Source: an uncultured Acidobacteriia bacterium (GTDB lineage: Bacteria > Acidobacteriota > Terriglobia > Bryobacterales > Bryobacteraceae). Taken from it: a DNA stretch of 34,309 nt. Made by a program: the position numbers and the translations under genes. This document shows, piece after piece, positions 1 to 12,300 of the stretch (the first letter of the stretch is position 1; each line of letters opens with the position of its first letter). Below the pieces are notes generated by a model. It had not been told where the DNA came from and did not search any database. It saw nothing but the letters and a program-made list of their open reading frames with translations. The stretch covers positions 1 to 34,309 of the forward strand of contig CAIKAS010000099.1 of the NCBI GenBank assembly GCA_903825445.1, given 5' to 3'.

Positions 1-241
1 CAGCCGCAGGCAGGCTGAACTTCCGCCGAAGATCCACCACCGGTACGGCTTTACCCCTGAGATTGATTACGCCCTTCATATAATCCGGAGTTTGCGGTAG
101 CGCGGCGATAGCCTGCAGCCCCATGATTTCCCGGACCTGCGTTACCTGAATTCCGAATTCTTCATCGGCCAGTTCAAAGAACAGGTATTTCCCCTCCCGA
201 GTTGATTTAGATGAAGACTTCGTGGCCGTCCCGGAGTGCAT
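1..241 (-). CDS. cheW: CheW-like chemotaxis coupling protein, 3' end cut by window edge
   Basis: Reading the complement from an ATG at 239-241 gives about 80 residues that run off the left edge without a stop. After a short Ser/Lys/Thr-rich leader comes KYLFFELADEEFGIQV, then VREIMGL, then PDYMKGVINLRGKAVPVVDL. These are the first strands and the INLRG turn of the CheW fold. CheW scaffolds link chemoreceptors to the kinase CheA in the cytoplasm. The gene diverges from the response regulator that starts at 395, and a perfect 19-bp dyad (322-340) lies between them. The C-terminal half is missing, so a CheV or a CheW-domain fusion cannot be excluded. The fold assignment is firm from the motif; the chemotaxis role is family knowledge. 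Confidence 0.88.
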   Translation of the reverse strand, partial: MHSGTATKSSSKSTREGKYLFFELADEEFGIQVTQVREIMGLQAIAALPQTPDYMKGVINLRGKAVPVVDLRRKFSLPAA

Positions 242-321
242 AGAATTTACCTTTCAGGTAAGTTATCGGCCGTCGGTCAAATGGCGGCTGTCAGGCGTTC
301 CTCGGTTCCCGCAGCCACACT

Positions 322-340
322 TGTCAGGGAATACCTGACA
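322..340. promoter_or_regulatory. Perfect 19-bp inverted repeat, candidate operator
   Basis: TGTCAGG, five bases (GAATA), CCTGACA: both 7-bp arms match perfectly. It lies 55 bases before the ATG at 395 and about 80 bases before the cheW start. A further TGTCAGG half-site is at 289-295, and a shorter dyad (TTACC-TTTCA-GGTAA) sits next to the cheW start at about 246-260. A two-fold site of this size suits a dimeric regulator of the NarL/LuxR type, such as the one encoded just downstream. Binding is inferred only. Confidence 0.5.
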
Positions 341-394
341 CGGTGCGTGCAGTGCGTCAATTGGTGCGCCGCGAGCGCCGCGCTTGTGATACGA

Positions 395-1081
395 ATGAAC
401 TGTGGCGGTTGCGTGAAAAAGACCCGAGTCCTCTTAGTTGACGATCATGCTGTCGTCCGTGCGGGTGTCCGGATGCTCATTGACTATCAGCCGGATATGC
501 AGGTCATTGGGGAGGCTTCGAATGCCGCCGAAGCAATCCGCCTGGCCTCCGAATCAAGTCCGGACCTCGTCCTGATGGATATTGGACTCCCTGGCTGTTC
601 GGGCATTGATGCCATAGCTCCCCTGCTGGAAGGCTCTCCGAAATCAAAGGTCCTGATGCTGTCGACACATGACAATCAGTCCTATCTGCGTCTGGCCCTC
701 GCGGCCGGTGCCGCCGGCTACGTCGCCAAGCAGGGAAGTCCGGCGGAACTCACTACCGCAATTCGAACTGTGATCGCCGGCCGGTCCTATGTCAACGTCT
801 CGCTCGCCGGGAAAGAAGCCCTCAAGACGCTGCTCGAAAAACGGCCCGCCCAGCCCGCGTCCCCGCTGGCCGCTCTCAGTGAACGCGAGCGACAGGTTTT
901 GGGGCTCGTTGCCGCCGGAAATACCAATCAGGAAGCAGCCACTACACTCGGATTGAGCGTAAAAACCGTCGAAACCTATCGCCAGCGCCTTGCTGAAAAG
1001 CTCGGCATCTCCAGCCGGACGGAAATGGTCCGTATCGCGCTCGAATGCGGCTTGATCGCTCCATCCGGCCGATCGGAATAA
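395..1081 (+). CDS. NarL/FixJ-family response regulator (REC + LuxR-type HTH)
   Basis: A cytoplasmic DNA-binding response regulator. The receiver opens with RVLLVDDH, has the phospho-acceptor Asp in LVLMDIGLPG (residue 62 from this start) and the conserved Lys in GYVAK (residue 112). The C-terminal LuxR helix-turn-helix runs from LSERERQVLGLVAAG to ETYRQRLAEKLG. The ATG at 395 is used. A GTG at 413 is equally plausible: it places the Asp at residue 56 and the Lys at 106, the usual family spacing, and neither start has a clear ribosome binding site. The frame stays open upstream to about 236, but that stretch contains the operator-like dyad and reads like non-coding DNA. Four bases separate its stop from the histidine kinase, so the two are probably co-transcribed and may be partners. 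Target genes are unknown; autoregulation through the dyad is inferred. Confidence 0.9.
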   Translation: MNCGGCVKKTRVLLVDDHAVVRAGVRMLIDYQPDMQVIGEASNAAEAIRLASESSPDLVLMDIGLPGCSGIDAIAPLLEGSPKSKVLMLSTHDNQSYLRLALAAGAAGYVAKQGSPAELTTAIRTVIAGRSYVNVSLAGKEALKTLLEKRPAQPASPLAALSERERQVLGLVAAGNTNQEAATTLGLSVKTVETYRQRLAEKLGISSRTEMVRIALECGLIAPSGRSE

Positions 1082-1085
1082 TCGA

Positions 1086-2201
1086 ATGGAAGCCGCCGAC
1101 ATTCTGGTTGTGGATGATAGTGTCGCCAACCTGACTTTGCTCGCCGAAATCCTTCGTGACGCAGGGTATAAACCGCGTCTTGCACGGAATGGAAAGTTCG
1201 CCTTGACTGCGGTTCGGGAAACTCCGCCGGACCTGATCCTGCTTGACATTAATATGCCGGAGATGAATGGCTATGAAGTGTGCGGGCAACTCAAGGCAGA
1301 CCGGGCACTGAGTGACATACCAATCATCTTCCTCAGTGCGCTTCAGGAAACAGACGATAAGGTAAAGGCTTTCCAGGCTGGCGCGGCGGACTATATGACC
1401 AAGCCGTTCCAGCATGAAGAGGTTCTGGCCCGCGTCCGGACCCATCTGGAACTTCGCCGGCAAAAACTGCAGTTACAGGAAACCATCCAGGCGCTCACCC
1501 GACTGGAGGCTCTGCGCGACAACCTCACGCACATGATCGTGCATGACATGCGTTCGCCTCTGAAAACTATCGCCGGTTACCTGACATTGTTGGCCGACCA
1601 TGAAGGCGAAAACATGTCGGCCAGCGGTCTCAGGTTTATTGGCGAGGCCCGCCAGTCGATAGAACAACTCATCGATACTGTCAACTCCATGCTGGATCTT
1701 AGCCGCCTTGAGGCCGGAGAACTCAAATTGAAACTCTCTGAGTGCGATTTGGGTGATATGGCCGCTTCGGCATTGGCCGCCTTTGGCATGCAGCGCGGCG
1801 ACCGGCAATGGACTCTCGATGTGCCGCCGCAAAAGGTACTCATCAACGCCGACGAGGCCCTGATCCACCGGGTAATCCAGAACCTGATCGGCAACGCCAT
1901 CAAATTCACGCGACTCGACGGGCGCATCCGCGTCCGTCTGCTGTTGGAGAATCGACAGGCCAGGCTCGAAGTGATCGATGACGGCCTCGGAATCCCCCTC
2001 GAGTCGCAGGAAAAGATATTTGAAAAGTTCGGCCAGGTGGAATCTGCGGATTCGCGCGTGGGCACCGGACTCGGCCTTTTTTTCTGCAAGCTGGCCATTG
2101 AACTCCACCACGGGTGTATCGGCGTCCAAAGTGAAGCGGGAAAAGGCAGCACATTTTGGTTTACCCTGCCTCTCAGCGTCCACACCGATCTCGCTCATTA
2201 G
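1086..2201 (+). CDS. Receiver-histidine kinase hybrid (REC-HisKA-HATPase)
   Basis: A 371-residue soluble protein without membrane segments. An N-terminal receiver (about 4-120) has DILVVDD, phospho-acceptor Asp54 in LILLDINMPEMNG and Lys106 in MTKPF. A linker helix leads to the HisKA H-box with His153 in IVHDMRSPLK. The ATPase domain follows, with N-box NLIGNAIKF (about 267-274), G1 box DDGLGIP (298-304) and G2 box GTGLGLFFCKLA (326-337). The domain order fits a kinase whose own receiver modulates its activity, or one that takes a signal from another kinase. It starts four bases after the response regulator, the likely phosphotransfer partner (inferred from position). The last codons (HTDLAH, stop) lie inside a 53-bp sequence that recurs at 2589-2641. 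No sensor domain is present, so the input is probably a protein partner. Confidence 0.93.
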   Translation: MEAADILVVDDSVANLTLLAEILRDAGYKPRLARNGKFALTAVRETPPDLILLDINMPEMNGYEVCGQLKADRALSDIPIIFLSALQETDDKVKAFQAGAADYMTKPFQHEEVLARVRTHLELRRQKLQLQETIQALTRLEALRDNLTHMIVHDMRSPLKTIAGYLTLLADHEGENMSASGLRFIGEARQSIEQLIDTVNSMLDLSRLEAGELKLKLSECDLGDMAASALAAFGMQRGDRQWTLDVPPQKVLINADEALIHRVIQNLIGNAIKFTRLDGRIRVRLLLENRQARLEVIDDGLGIPLESQEKIFEKFGQVESADSRVGTGLGLFFCKLAIELHHGCIGVQSEAGKGSTFWFTLPLSVHTDLAH

Positions 2202-2233
2202 AACCAACAACATCCATCTCGAGCGCCCGCGCC
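2181..2233 (+). repeat. 53-bp direct repeat, copy 1 (kinase 3' end)
   Basis: Matches 2589-2641 with one mismatch (C at 2186, T at 2594), including 47 identical bases (2187-2233). The unit covers the last codons and stop of the histidine kinase plus about 32 bases after it. The mismatch is synonymous in HTDLAH. The copies are 408 bases apart and flank a coding-like remnant. Confidence 0.93.
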
Positions 2234-2289
2234 ATATACCGCTCGCGCTACTTGCAATAGCTAACCGCTGGCTGTGTCGTGTTACCCGA

Positions 2290-2582
2290 CGTGTCGATGG
2301 ACTGGAAACGCCAGCACGCTGTAGCATTTGCATTCCGCTGCTGGGAAAGCAACTCTGCGAGTTCCGGCCCCTGGCCGAACCGATCATGCAGGCGATGATC
2401 GATCCCGCCGGACACGCCCACTACGAGCCGATTGAATCCACGCCGACGCTGTGTCGCCGGCGGGGATTTCGGCCGAGCGTATTCAGTTCCCCGAAGAGTT
2501 CCGTCGCGTCCTGGTCGTCGCTTACCGGCCGAACCAGTTGTGGGTAGAGCCGAATGCGTGGTCGCCGGCGATTAGGTTCTAA
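2290..2582 (+). pseudogene. Possible remnant of an unidentified gene, frameshifted
   Basis: No intact gene, but two adjacent stretches look coding. About 2338-2450 reads LLGKQLCEFRPLAEPIMQ and on to AHYEPIESTPTL with G/C-rich third positions. About 2460-2582, in another frame, reads AERIQFPEEFRRVLVVAYR then NQLWVEPNAWSP and ends at TAA (2580-2582). Joining them needs a frame change near 2450-2465. The upstream limit is unclear. Neither piece was recognised as a family. The segment lies exactly between the two 53-bp repeats, which suggests insertion or duplication followed by decay. It could also be chance open frame in GC-rich DNA. Confidence 0.28.
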
Positions 2583-2588
2583 ACCGGT

Positions 2589-2641
2589 CACACTGATCTC
2601 GCTCATTAGAACCAACAACATCCATCTCGAGCGCCCGCGCC
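2589..2641 (+). repeat. 53-bp direct repeat, copy 2
   Basis: Second copy of the kinase 3'-end sequence, with one mismatch at 2594. In the kinase frame it still reads HTDLAH and stop, but the coding sequence before it is unrelated. This suggests it was copied with the end of a gene and not evolved here. Confidence 0.93.
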
Positions 2642-2933
2642 GTCATGCATACTAACGTCGTGGAACAACTCCTCGCGCCTAACCGCTCCATCCCCGCAAA
2701 ATCGAATTCTGCCAGGCGAACCCACATATCTCTCAGCAAACAAAGGCTGCGCGCTCTAACCGCGAAGCCAAAAGGAGCCGCTTTAGAGCCCCCTATTGGC
2801 TTCACCCGGCCACTAAACCGGCTTCGCATCTGTGTTTCATCCGTGGCCAAAGCTCTTGATTTTTCCCCGGTGGAATCCTATGCCCCTCCACTCTCATCCA
2901 GTACAATAGTGAGTGCATAAACGCGGAACTATA
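2642..2933. other. Gene-free stretch upstream of lon
   Basis: No convincing gene: the open frames on both strands have neither family motifs nor coding-like third positions. The complement of about 2829-2848 reads GGCCACGGATGAAACACAGA, a phrase like intergenic repeats I recall from other bacterial genomes, and GGCCAC (2808-2813) can pair with GTGGCC (2843-2848). TACAAT at 2902-2907 resembles a -10 box for lon, with no good -35 box 17 bases before it. Confidence 0.4.
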
Positions 2934-5333
<2,400 letters not shown>

Positions 5334-5354
5334 GGGCAGCGATTACGGTCGCCC

Positions 5355-6311
5355 ATGGACTTCCTTGCCACCGCAATAGCGCAGCACGGATACTCCATAC
5401 TGTTCACCATCGTCTTCCTCGAAGCGATTGGCTTACCCGTCCCCGCCGCGCTCGGCCTGTTGATAGCAGGCGGAGCTGCGGCGCGGGGCACATTGAACCC
5501 CGGCACGTGCGTCGCTCTCGCGCTGTCCGCCATGCTCCTCGGCGATACGCTTATGTACCTGCTCGGCAAGTACACCGGCTGGTGGCTGCTCGGCATTCTC
5601 TGCCGCGTCTCCCTCAACCCCGAAGCCTGCATCCTGCAGTCGGCGGACTCCTTCTATAAGCGCGGGCGCGTGCTTCTCGTCGTGGCGAAGTTCCTGCCCG
5701 GCATCAACACCATGGCGCCACCGCTCTCCGGCAGCATGGGGATGCCAGCCGCGCAGTTCCTCGGCCTGGACTTTCTCGGGGCGCTGCTTTATGGGGGCGC
5801 TTGGTTCGGCACGGGCTTCCTCTTCAACGGTTTCCTCACGTCCATTACCCGCGGCTACTCGGCGTTCGGCGACGCTGTCACCTGGGTTATCGGTATCGGA
5901 TTGCTGCTCTGGATCGGCAACCGCGTTCGTATTTGGGTGGTTGCGAAACGCTTGCGACCTGTTCGTGTACGGAAGGCCACCGATTTGGCCGATTCGTCCG
6001 ACAACGTGCTGTTGCTTGACGTCCGCAGTCACGGTTACTATGAACAAGGTACCCAGCGCATCCACGGTTCGTCACGTCTCGAACCGAACGCGCTCAGTGA
6101 GTTGGCGGACGGTCTGCCAAAGGACAAGGAAATAGTGCTTTACTGTACTTGCTACCGGGAGGCTACCAGTTCTCGTGTGGCCCGCGAACTGGAAGACCGG
6201 GGTTTGAAAGTGTCTGTGCTGGAGGGCGGTTTTCGTGCCTGGAGGAAGGCTGGTTTGCCGCTTGAAGTCGTACCCGATAATGAAATGGTCCCTTTGCCGA
6301 AGTTTGCGTAG
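5355..6311 (+). CDS. DedA/SNARE-associated membrane protein fused to a rhodanese domain
   Basis: 318 residues in two modules. The N-terminal half (about 1-195) is a DedA/VTT membrane domain: FLEAIGLPVPAALGLLIAGG, GDTLMYLLGKYTGWW, and the family segment KFLPGINTMAPPLSGSMGM (112-130), with several hydrophobic segments up to about 193. The C-terminal module (about 205-308) is a rhodanese domain: VLLLDVRS, then the active-site loop YCTCYREATSSRVA with likely catalytic Cys264 and a second Cys266, then VLEGGFRAWRKAGLP. DedA proteins are linked to lipid-carrier flipping and membrane homeostasis; rhodanese domains carry sulfur or act as redox sensors. The fusion suggests thiol- or sulfur-linked control of a membrane function, which is inference. 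It lies between lon and the giant secreted protein, only five bases before the latter, so co-transcription is possible. Confidence 0.88.
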   Translation: MDFLATAIAQHGYSILFTIVFLEAIGLPVPAALGLLIAGGAAARGTLNPGTCVALALSAMLLGDTLMYLLGKYTGWWLLGILCRVSLNPEACILQSADSFYKRGRVLLVVAKFLPGINTMAPPLSGSMGMPAAQFLGLDFLGALLYGGAWFGTGFLFNGFLTSITRGYSAFGDAVTWVIGIGLLLWIGNRVRIWVVAKRLRPVRVRKATDLADSSDNVLLLDVRSHGYYEQGTQRIHGSSRLEPNALSELADGLPKDKEIVLYCTCYREATSSRVARELEDRGLKVSVLEGGFRAWRKAGLPLEVVPDNEMVPLPKFA

Positions 6312-6316
6312 AGCTT

Positions 6317-9300
6317 ATGAATAAGATCCGTGGAATCGCCTGGCGCGCAACACTCATTCTCCTGACACCGCTCGCAGCTTTGGCTGCGACGTCGCAGACC
6401 ATAACCTTCCACGCGATTTCCAATCAGTTATTTGGCGTCTCGCCCTTTTCTGTCACGGCGAAAGCCAGTTCAGGACTACCCGTTACGCTCACTTCCACGA
6501 CGACATCCGTCTGCAAGATCGCGGGCGGTCTGGTCACGCTCTTGACCCCGGGAACCTGCAGCATTACGGCCTCACAAGCAGGCAACTCTACATACTCTCC
6601 CGCCACGCCGGTGTCTCAGACTTTCACGGTGAAGCCGTTCGGTGTATCCGGAACCGTGACTGCATCGTCGGGCAGTCCATTTACGGCCGGCTTGTTCCCG
6701 AACGCGACCGCTATCGCGGATTTCAATAATGATGGCAAACAAGATGTGGCCGTGGCTAATCTTGACGCCTCCACCGTGACGATACTGCTGGGCAACGGTT
6801 CTGGTGGTTTCTCGGCGTCGACGACCAGTCCGATCGCAGTAGGTTCCTACCCAGGCTCCATCGCCACGGCCGATTTCAACGGAGACGGCATTCCCGATCT
6901 TGTTACCGCGAACGCCGGCAGCGATAACGTCTCCATCCTGCTTGGGAATGGGAGCGGCGGATTTACGGTCACCCAGATTGCGACGGGCAATTATCCTTCA
7001 GCTGTGGCTGTCGCGGACTTTAACGGCGACGGCATCCCGGATATCGCTGTCGCGAACCAGGTCGATGACACTATCACTGTGTTGCTGGGAAATGGTACCG
7101 GCGGCTTTAACGCCGCGACCAGTAGTCCTGTGGCTGAAGGCGGCTTCTCACCGTCTTACCTGGCTGTAGCCGACTTCAATAAGGACGGGTTCACGGATCT
7201 GGCGGTTGCCAACCTCGACGGCGACAATGTGACCGTATTACTCGGCAATGGTTCCGGCGGTTTCACGGCGACGTCGGCCAGTCCGTTCGATGCCGGTTCC
7301 GGCCCTGTTTCCATCGTAATCGGCGACTTCAATGGCGATGGCAATCCCGACTTCGCCGTCGCCAATGTTTTTGACAACACAGTCAGTGTGTTTCTCGGCA
7401 GTGGAACTGGCAGTTTCAGTGCCGCCGCAGGCAGTCCGTTCGCAGTGGGTTTAGCCCCCGCGTCCCTGGTAGTGGGTGATTTCGATGGCGACGGTAACCA
7501 GGACGTCGCGGTCGCCAACAGCGCCAGTCCTGGCACGGGTAATGACGTAACCGTCCTTTTGGGAAGTGGAACAGGAGGGTTCACCGCTTCCCCAGTTGGT
7601 GTCGGTTTCGCCCCCGGGTTTGTTGCCATCGGTGATTTTAATGGCGACGGGCTCGCCGATCTCGCCGCGCCGAATTTTGCGGGCAACAACCTGGCCATTC
7701 TTTTGGGAGGCACGGCGCAGACCACGAGCACAGTCACCACGAGCACGCCTGCGACGTTTGCGCTCAATCAGTCCATACCCTTCACTTTTACTGTCTCTCC
7801 CACCAGCAGCGCTTTCCACACGCCGACCGGAACTGCGACGCTTCTGGATGGCAGTACGACTATCACCGCAGTGACCCCCGGAGGTGGAGTGCACTCCTCC
7901 TCGACTTCCACCCTGACTGCGGGTTCTCACACAATCACGGTTGCTTATGCCGGCGATACACGAACGCAATCCTCTACCAGCGGCGCCCTTACGGTACAGG
8001 TCATACAGATTGGATCTACCGATCCAAACCTCAGTTTTTCGCAGAGTAACGTAGCCTATGGCGGGACTGCCACGCTTGCTGCGACGACTACTCCGCCCGG
8101 TCTGGCACTGGCCATTACCTTTATCTCTACTACGCCCAGTGTTTGTACGGTGGCCGGGAATATTCTGACTACGGTGAGCGCGGGCACCTGCACCGTTACC
8201 GCCAGCCAGAGTGGCAACGCCACTTATAAAGCGACATCGGTGCAAGCCAGTTTTCAGATTACCCAGGCGTCGCAGACAATCACTTTCGGGCCGTTGAGCA
8301 ATGTGCCGCTCGGTGCGGGTTTCATAGTGCCGACTGCTACGGCTTCGTCTAATTTGCCAGTCACTTTCACGGCGAAGACGGCTGCCTGTCTGCTTTCCAG
8401 CAACGTTGTTTTGTTGTCTATTCTGGGAGTCTGCACGCTGCAGGCGGATCAGGCGGGAAACGCGAATTATCTGCCGGCTCCCAGCATCCAGCAGTCATTC
8501 ACGATTGTGACGCAGGCGAGTCAGACGATCACCTTCGATGCGATTCCCAACGCCATCCTCGGCGTCTCTCCGTTTCCTGTTGCTGCGAAAGCAAGTTCTG
8601 GTCTCGCCCTTGCTCTCCAGTCGACTACCCCGACGATTTGTAAGGTCGGCGGAGGCCGCGTCCTTCTCAGGGCCGCCGGGACCTGTTCGATCACAGCCAG
8701 CCAGGCAGGCAATGTCAGCTATAGCGCGGCGACTTCAGTAACCCGGAGTTTCGCCGTGAAGCAGGCGAATCCATCCGGTACCCTGACGGCTACCGCGACA
8801 AGTCCGTACGCCACGGGCGCGAATTCGGTGCTTGTCGCGGATTTCAACGGTGACGGCATTCTGGATGTTGCAACTTCCAATTCAAAGCTGAACGGAACGG
8901 CTGGCAGCTTCACTGTGTTATTGGGGACTGGCTCGGGTAGTTTCACCTCGGCGCCGGGCATTCCGATTCCCACGGGTATTGAACCCGATTCGATCGCGAC
9001 CGGCGATTTCAATCTGGATGGCATTCCCGACCTAGCTATAGCGAACTATCTCGACGGTACAGTCACCATCCTGCTCGGAACCGGCACGGGCGCTTTCAAC
9101 TTCGCAACGGGCAGCCCGTTTGCGGTAGGAAACGGGCCGATTTCTGCGCTCGTGGGTGACTTCAATGGTGACGGCATTCCGGATCTGGCTACCACGAATT
9201 ACACTGACAAAACCGTCACTGTGCTGTTAGGAAATGGTACGGGCGGTTTCGCATCGGCACCGGGCCTGCCATTTTCCCTTGGTGCATATCCTGCTTCTTC

Positions 9301-12300
9301 CGCGCTGGCCGATTTTAACGGTGATGGGAAAGCCGACTTGGCAGTCGCACTTGCATCTGGCAACCTCATGATCGTGCTGTTGGGGAATGGTTCCGGGGGC
9401 TTTACTTCACAATCAGTGACACTGCCAGGTTCGGGCTCTATACCTGTTTCCATGGCCGTGGGCGACTTCAACTCCGATGGAACGGCGGATCTGGTGATTG
9501 CGGACCAAGCCAGCAGCACTGTCATCGTGATGATTGGAAACGGAACCGGTGGCTTTACGGCTGCTGCCGCGAGCCCGTTTACCGTGGCTCGAAATACTTC
9601 TTCAGTTGTGGTGTCGGATCTGAATGGGGACGGCTACCAGGACATCGCCACTGCGGGGTTTGACCTCGTCGGCAATGTTACTGTACTGCTGGGAAACGGC
9701 GCGGGAGGCTTTACCCCGGCGTTGACAAATCCTTTTGCAGGCGAAGCCAATCCTGTAGGTCTCGCCACCGGCGATTTTAATGGCGATGGCCTGGAAGATC
9801 TGATAACGGCGGGAGATGTTACGGCACTGCTGGGCGGACCTGCTGCTACCAGTTCGTCGCTGAGCGCTCCTTCGCAGAGTGCTACCTTCAGTCAGTCTGT
9901 AACTCTGACTGTTCAGTTAGCGGACACGGCCGCCGCCTTTAGCGCCCCCACCGGCCCGGTGACATTTCTTGATGGGACTACCGTGCTGGGCGTGGCCAGC
10001 CAGACCACAAGCCCCTACACGTTCTCCACAAACACCCTTAGTGCCGGCTCTCACACTCTGAATGCTACCTACGCCGGCGATTCCCGGAGCAGTGGGTCGA
10101 GCGCCACTTTCGCACTGGAAATTGTGCCGATTGTGCAGACCATCACATTTAACACGATTACCCCCGTAACGTTGCCGGCGTCTCCTTTTACCCTTACGGC
10201 CACTGCCAGTTCGGGACTTCCCGTGACGTTTGCCTCCACTACCACCACCATTTGTACTGTTAGTGGTTCGACGTTGACTCCGGTTAAGGCAGGGACATGC
10301 ACGGTTACCGTTTCGCAAGCGGGTAACGTAGATTACGGAGCGGCAACTGCTACGCAGTCGTTTACGATCAATCCTGTCGTGGTGTCCTCCGGCGGCGGAG
10401 GTGGTGGAGGTGGTGGCGGAGGTGGTGGCGGGGGCGGCAATCCGCTGACTGTATCGCCGACTTCAGTGACTATCAGCGCAGCTGTGGGCGGCGCACCGGG
10501 TACCGCAACCGTGACGCTGAGTTTTGCCACCTTCACGCAGGGAGCACCCACCTACTCGAGTAATTTCAACGTCAATCAGGGACAGGGGTGGATCAGCGTT
10601 TCGCCTGGGACGGGAACCATGACGCAAGCGTCGTTTGCCAGCTTCCTGTATACCTATACCGCGACCGTGACTATCCAGGCCGACCCGACAGGTATTCCAG
10701 CTGGCAGTTCGTATTCTGGCACCGTGAACTTCAGCGCCGGAGGTGGGCTTGTCTCCGTACCTGTCACGCTGAATGTGTCATCGCAGCCCGCGAAGTATTC
10801 GGTGACGCCATCGTCGCTGAACTTCACCTACCAGGCTGGCAGCACGGCGACGCCTGTAGCGCAGAGCGTGTCGGTTTTCAGCACGCCGACGGGAAGCAGT
10901 TACACCGCATCGGCTACGAGCAAAGGAAGCTGGCTGTCGGTCGGGAGCAGCGGTACGTCGACGCTCACTACGCCAGGCGCGGTTCCGGTCCTGGTTAATG
11001 TGGGCAGCCTGACGGCGGGCACTTACACCGGCACAGTTACAATAGCGTCCGGAACATCGGTCAGTATCGCTGTGCCAGTGACTCTGACCATAACTCCGGC
11101 CGAGCCACCTCTTCTCTCTGTATCGTCCGCTCCGCAAAGTTTCTCTCTGACGCAGGGTGGCGCGGCAACGGTAGGCCAGGTTGCTGTCTCGAACGCCGGA
11201 GGGGGTACGCTGCAATTCACGTCGCAGGCTACGAGCAGCGGATGGCTGAGTTTGTCCGGTGGAGGATCGGGATCGGCATCGCCCGGGACGCCCGCGTCTG
11301 TTCAGTTCACCGTGAATCCGGCTGGCCTGACGCCCAACGTCTATAACGGCCAAATTACGGTAAGCGACGCCAATTCTTCGAAGCAATCGACAGTGACGGT
11401 GGTATTGACTGTGACCGGCGCCGGAGCTCAGATTCAGCTGTCGGAAACCGGCGTCGCGCTGAGCACCGTTCTGGGTGGGGCTGCGACGCAGTCCCAGAGC
11501 GTCGTAGTAACGAACACAGGCGCGGGCTCGCTGGCCTGGTCCACCCAAACCTCCACCGTATCGGGCGGTAACTGGCTGGCTGTCACGCCGTCTTCGGGCA
11601 CGTCGGCTGCCGGTCAAGCGGGATCCGCGTTTTCGATTTCCGCCAATACCACCGGATTGGCGACAGGGCAGTATTTCGGGACGGTGAACGTAGGGTCCGC
11701 AAATGCGGCTAATAGCCCTCAAACAGTTTCAGTCGCCCTGAACGTTCTTGCAGCGACCGCAGTCCCCGGGATTTCGGTTTCGACCGGCGCCGTCCTAATG
11801 GTTGGAACAGCAGGTTCATCGACGGCGGTAACGCAGTCGGTTGGGCTTTACAATCCGTCATCGTCGGCTGATACTTACTCGTCGATCGCATCCACTCAGA
11901 CCAGTTCGACTTGGCTGTCAGTGAACCCGGGTGCCGGGTCACTGAACGCGGGTGCGAATTCGATTTCGATCGCGGCGGATTTGAGCGGACTTACCGCGGG
12001 TGTGCAAAACGGTAACGTTGTGCTGGGATTCGGAGACGGGAGCACCGCAACAATTCAGGTAGTGGCGCTGGTATTGGGTAAGGCTTCGGGCAGCGCGCGC
12101 GGCGGTTTGCAGCCGCTGGCGTCCGTGACGACATGTCCTTCGGGCAAGCCGAGTTTCCTCATACCGGTGTTTAACTCGCCGTTGAGTCAGGCCTCAGCAC
12201 AGGTGGCCGGCGCCACGGCAGTGAAGGTGCACGTAGTGGACGATTGCGGCAATGCGGTCACCGCATTGGGCGGTGGTTCGATTCATGTCACCTTTTCCAA

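Noticed and set aside
236..394. N-terminal extension of the response regulator
   Set aside because: It would place coding sequence over the perfect operator-like dyad and adds a Cys/Val-rich text with no receiver homology.
1473..2387. 304-codon open frame antisense to the histidine kinase
   Set aside because: It is a shadow of the REC-histidine kinase, with no family motifs of its own.
2234..2588. Complete insertion sequence
   Set aside because: No transposase motif or terminal inverted repeats were seen; only the direct 53-bp repeats flank the segment.
6700..9850. CRISPR-like or tandem DNA repeats
   Set aside because: The periodic similarity comes from FG-GAP protein repeats of unequal DNA sequence and no constant spacers.
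10391..10438. Gly tract as an assembly error
   Set aside because: Codons are mixed and the frame continues with clear BACON-like repeats on the far side.
10778..11722. 314-codon Arg-rich frame antisense to the BACON-like repeats
   Set aside because: Composition is the typical Arg/Gly-rich shadow of a Ser/Thr/Gly-rich coding strand.
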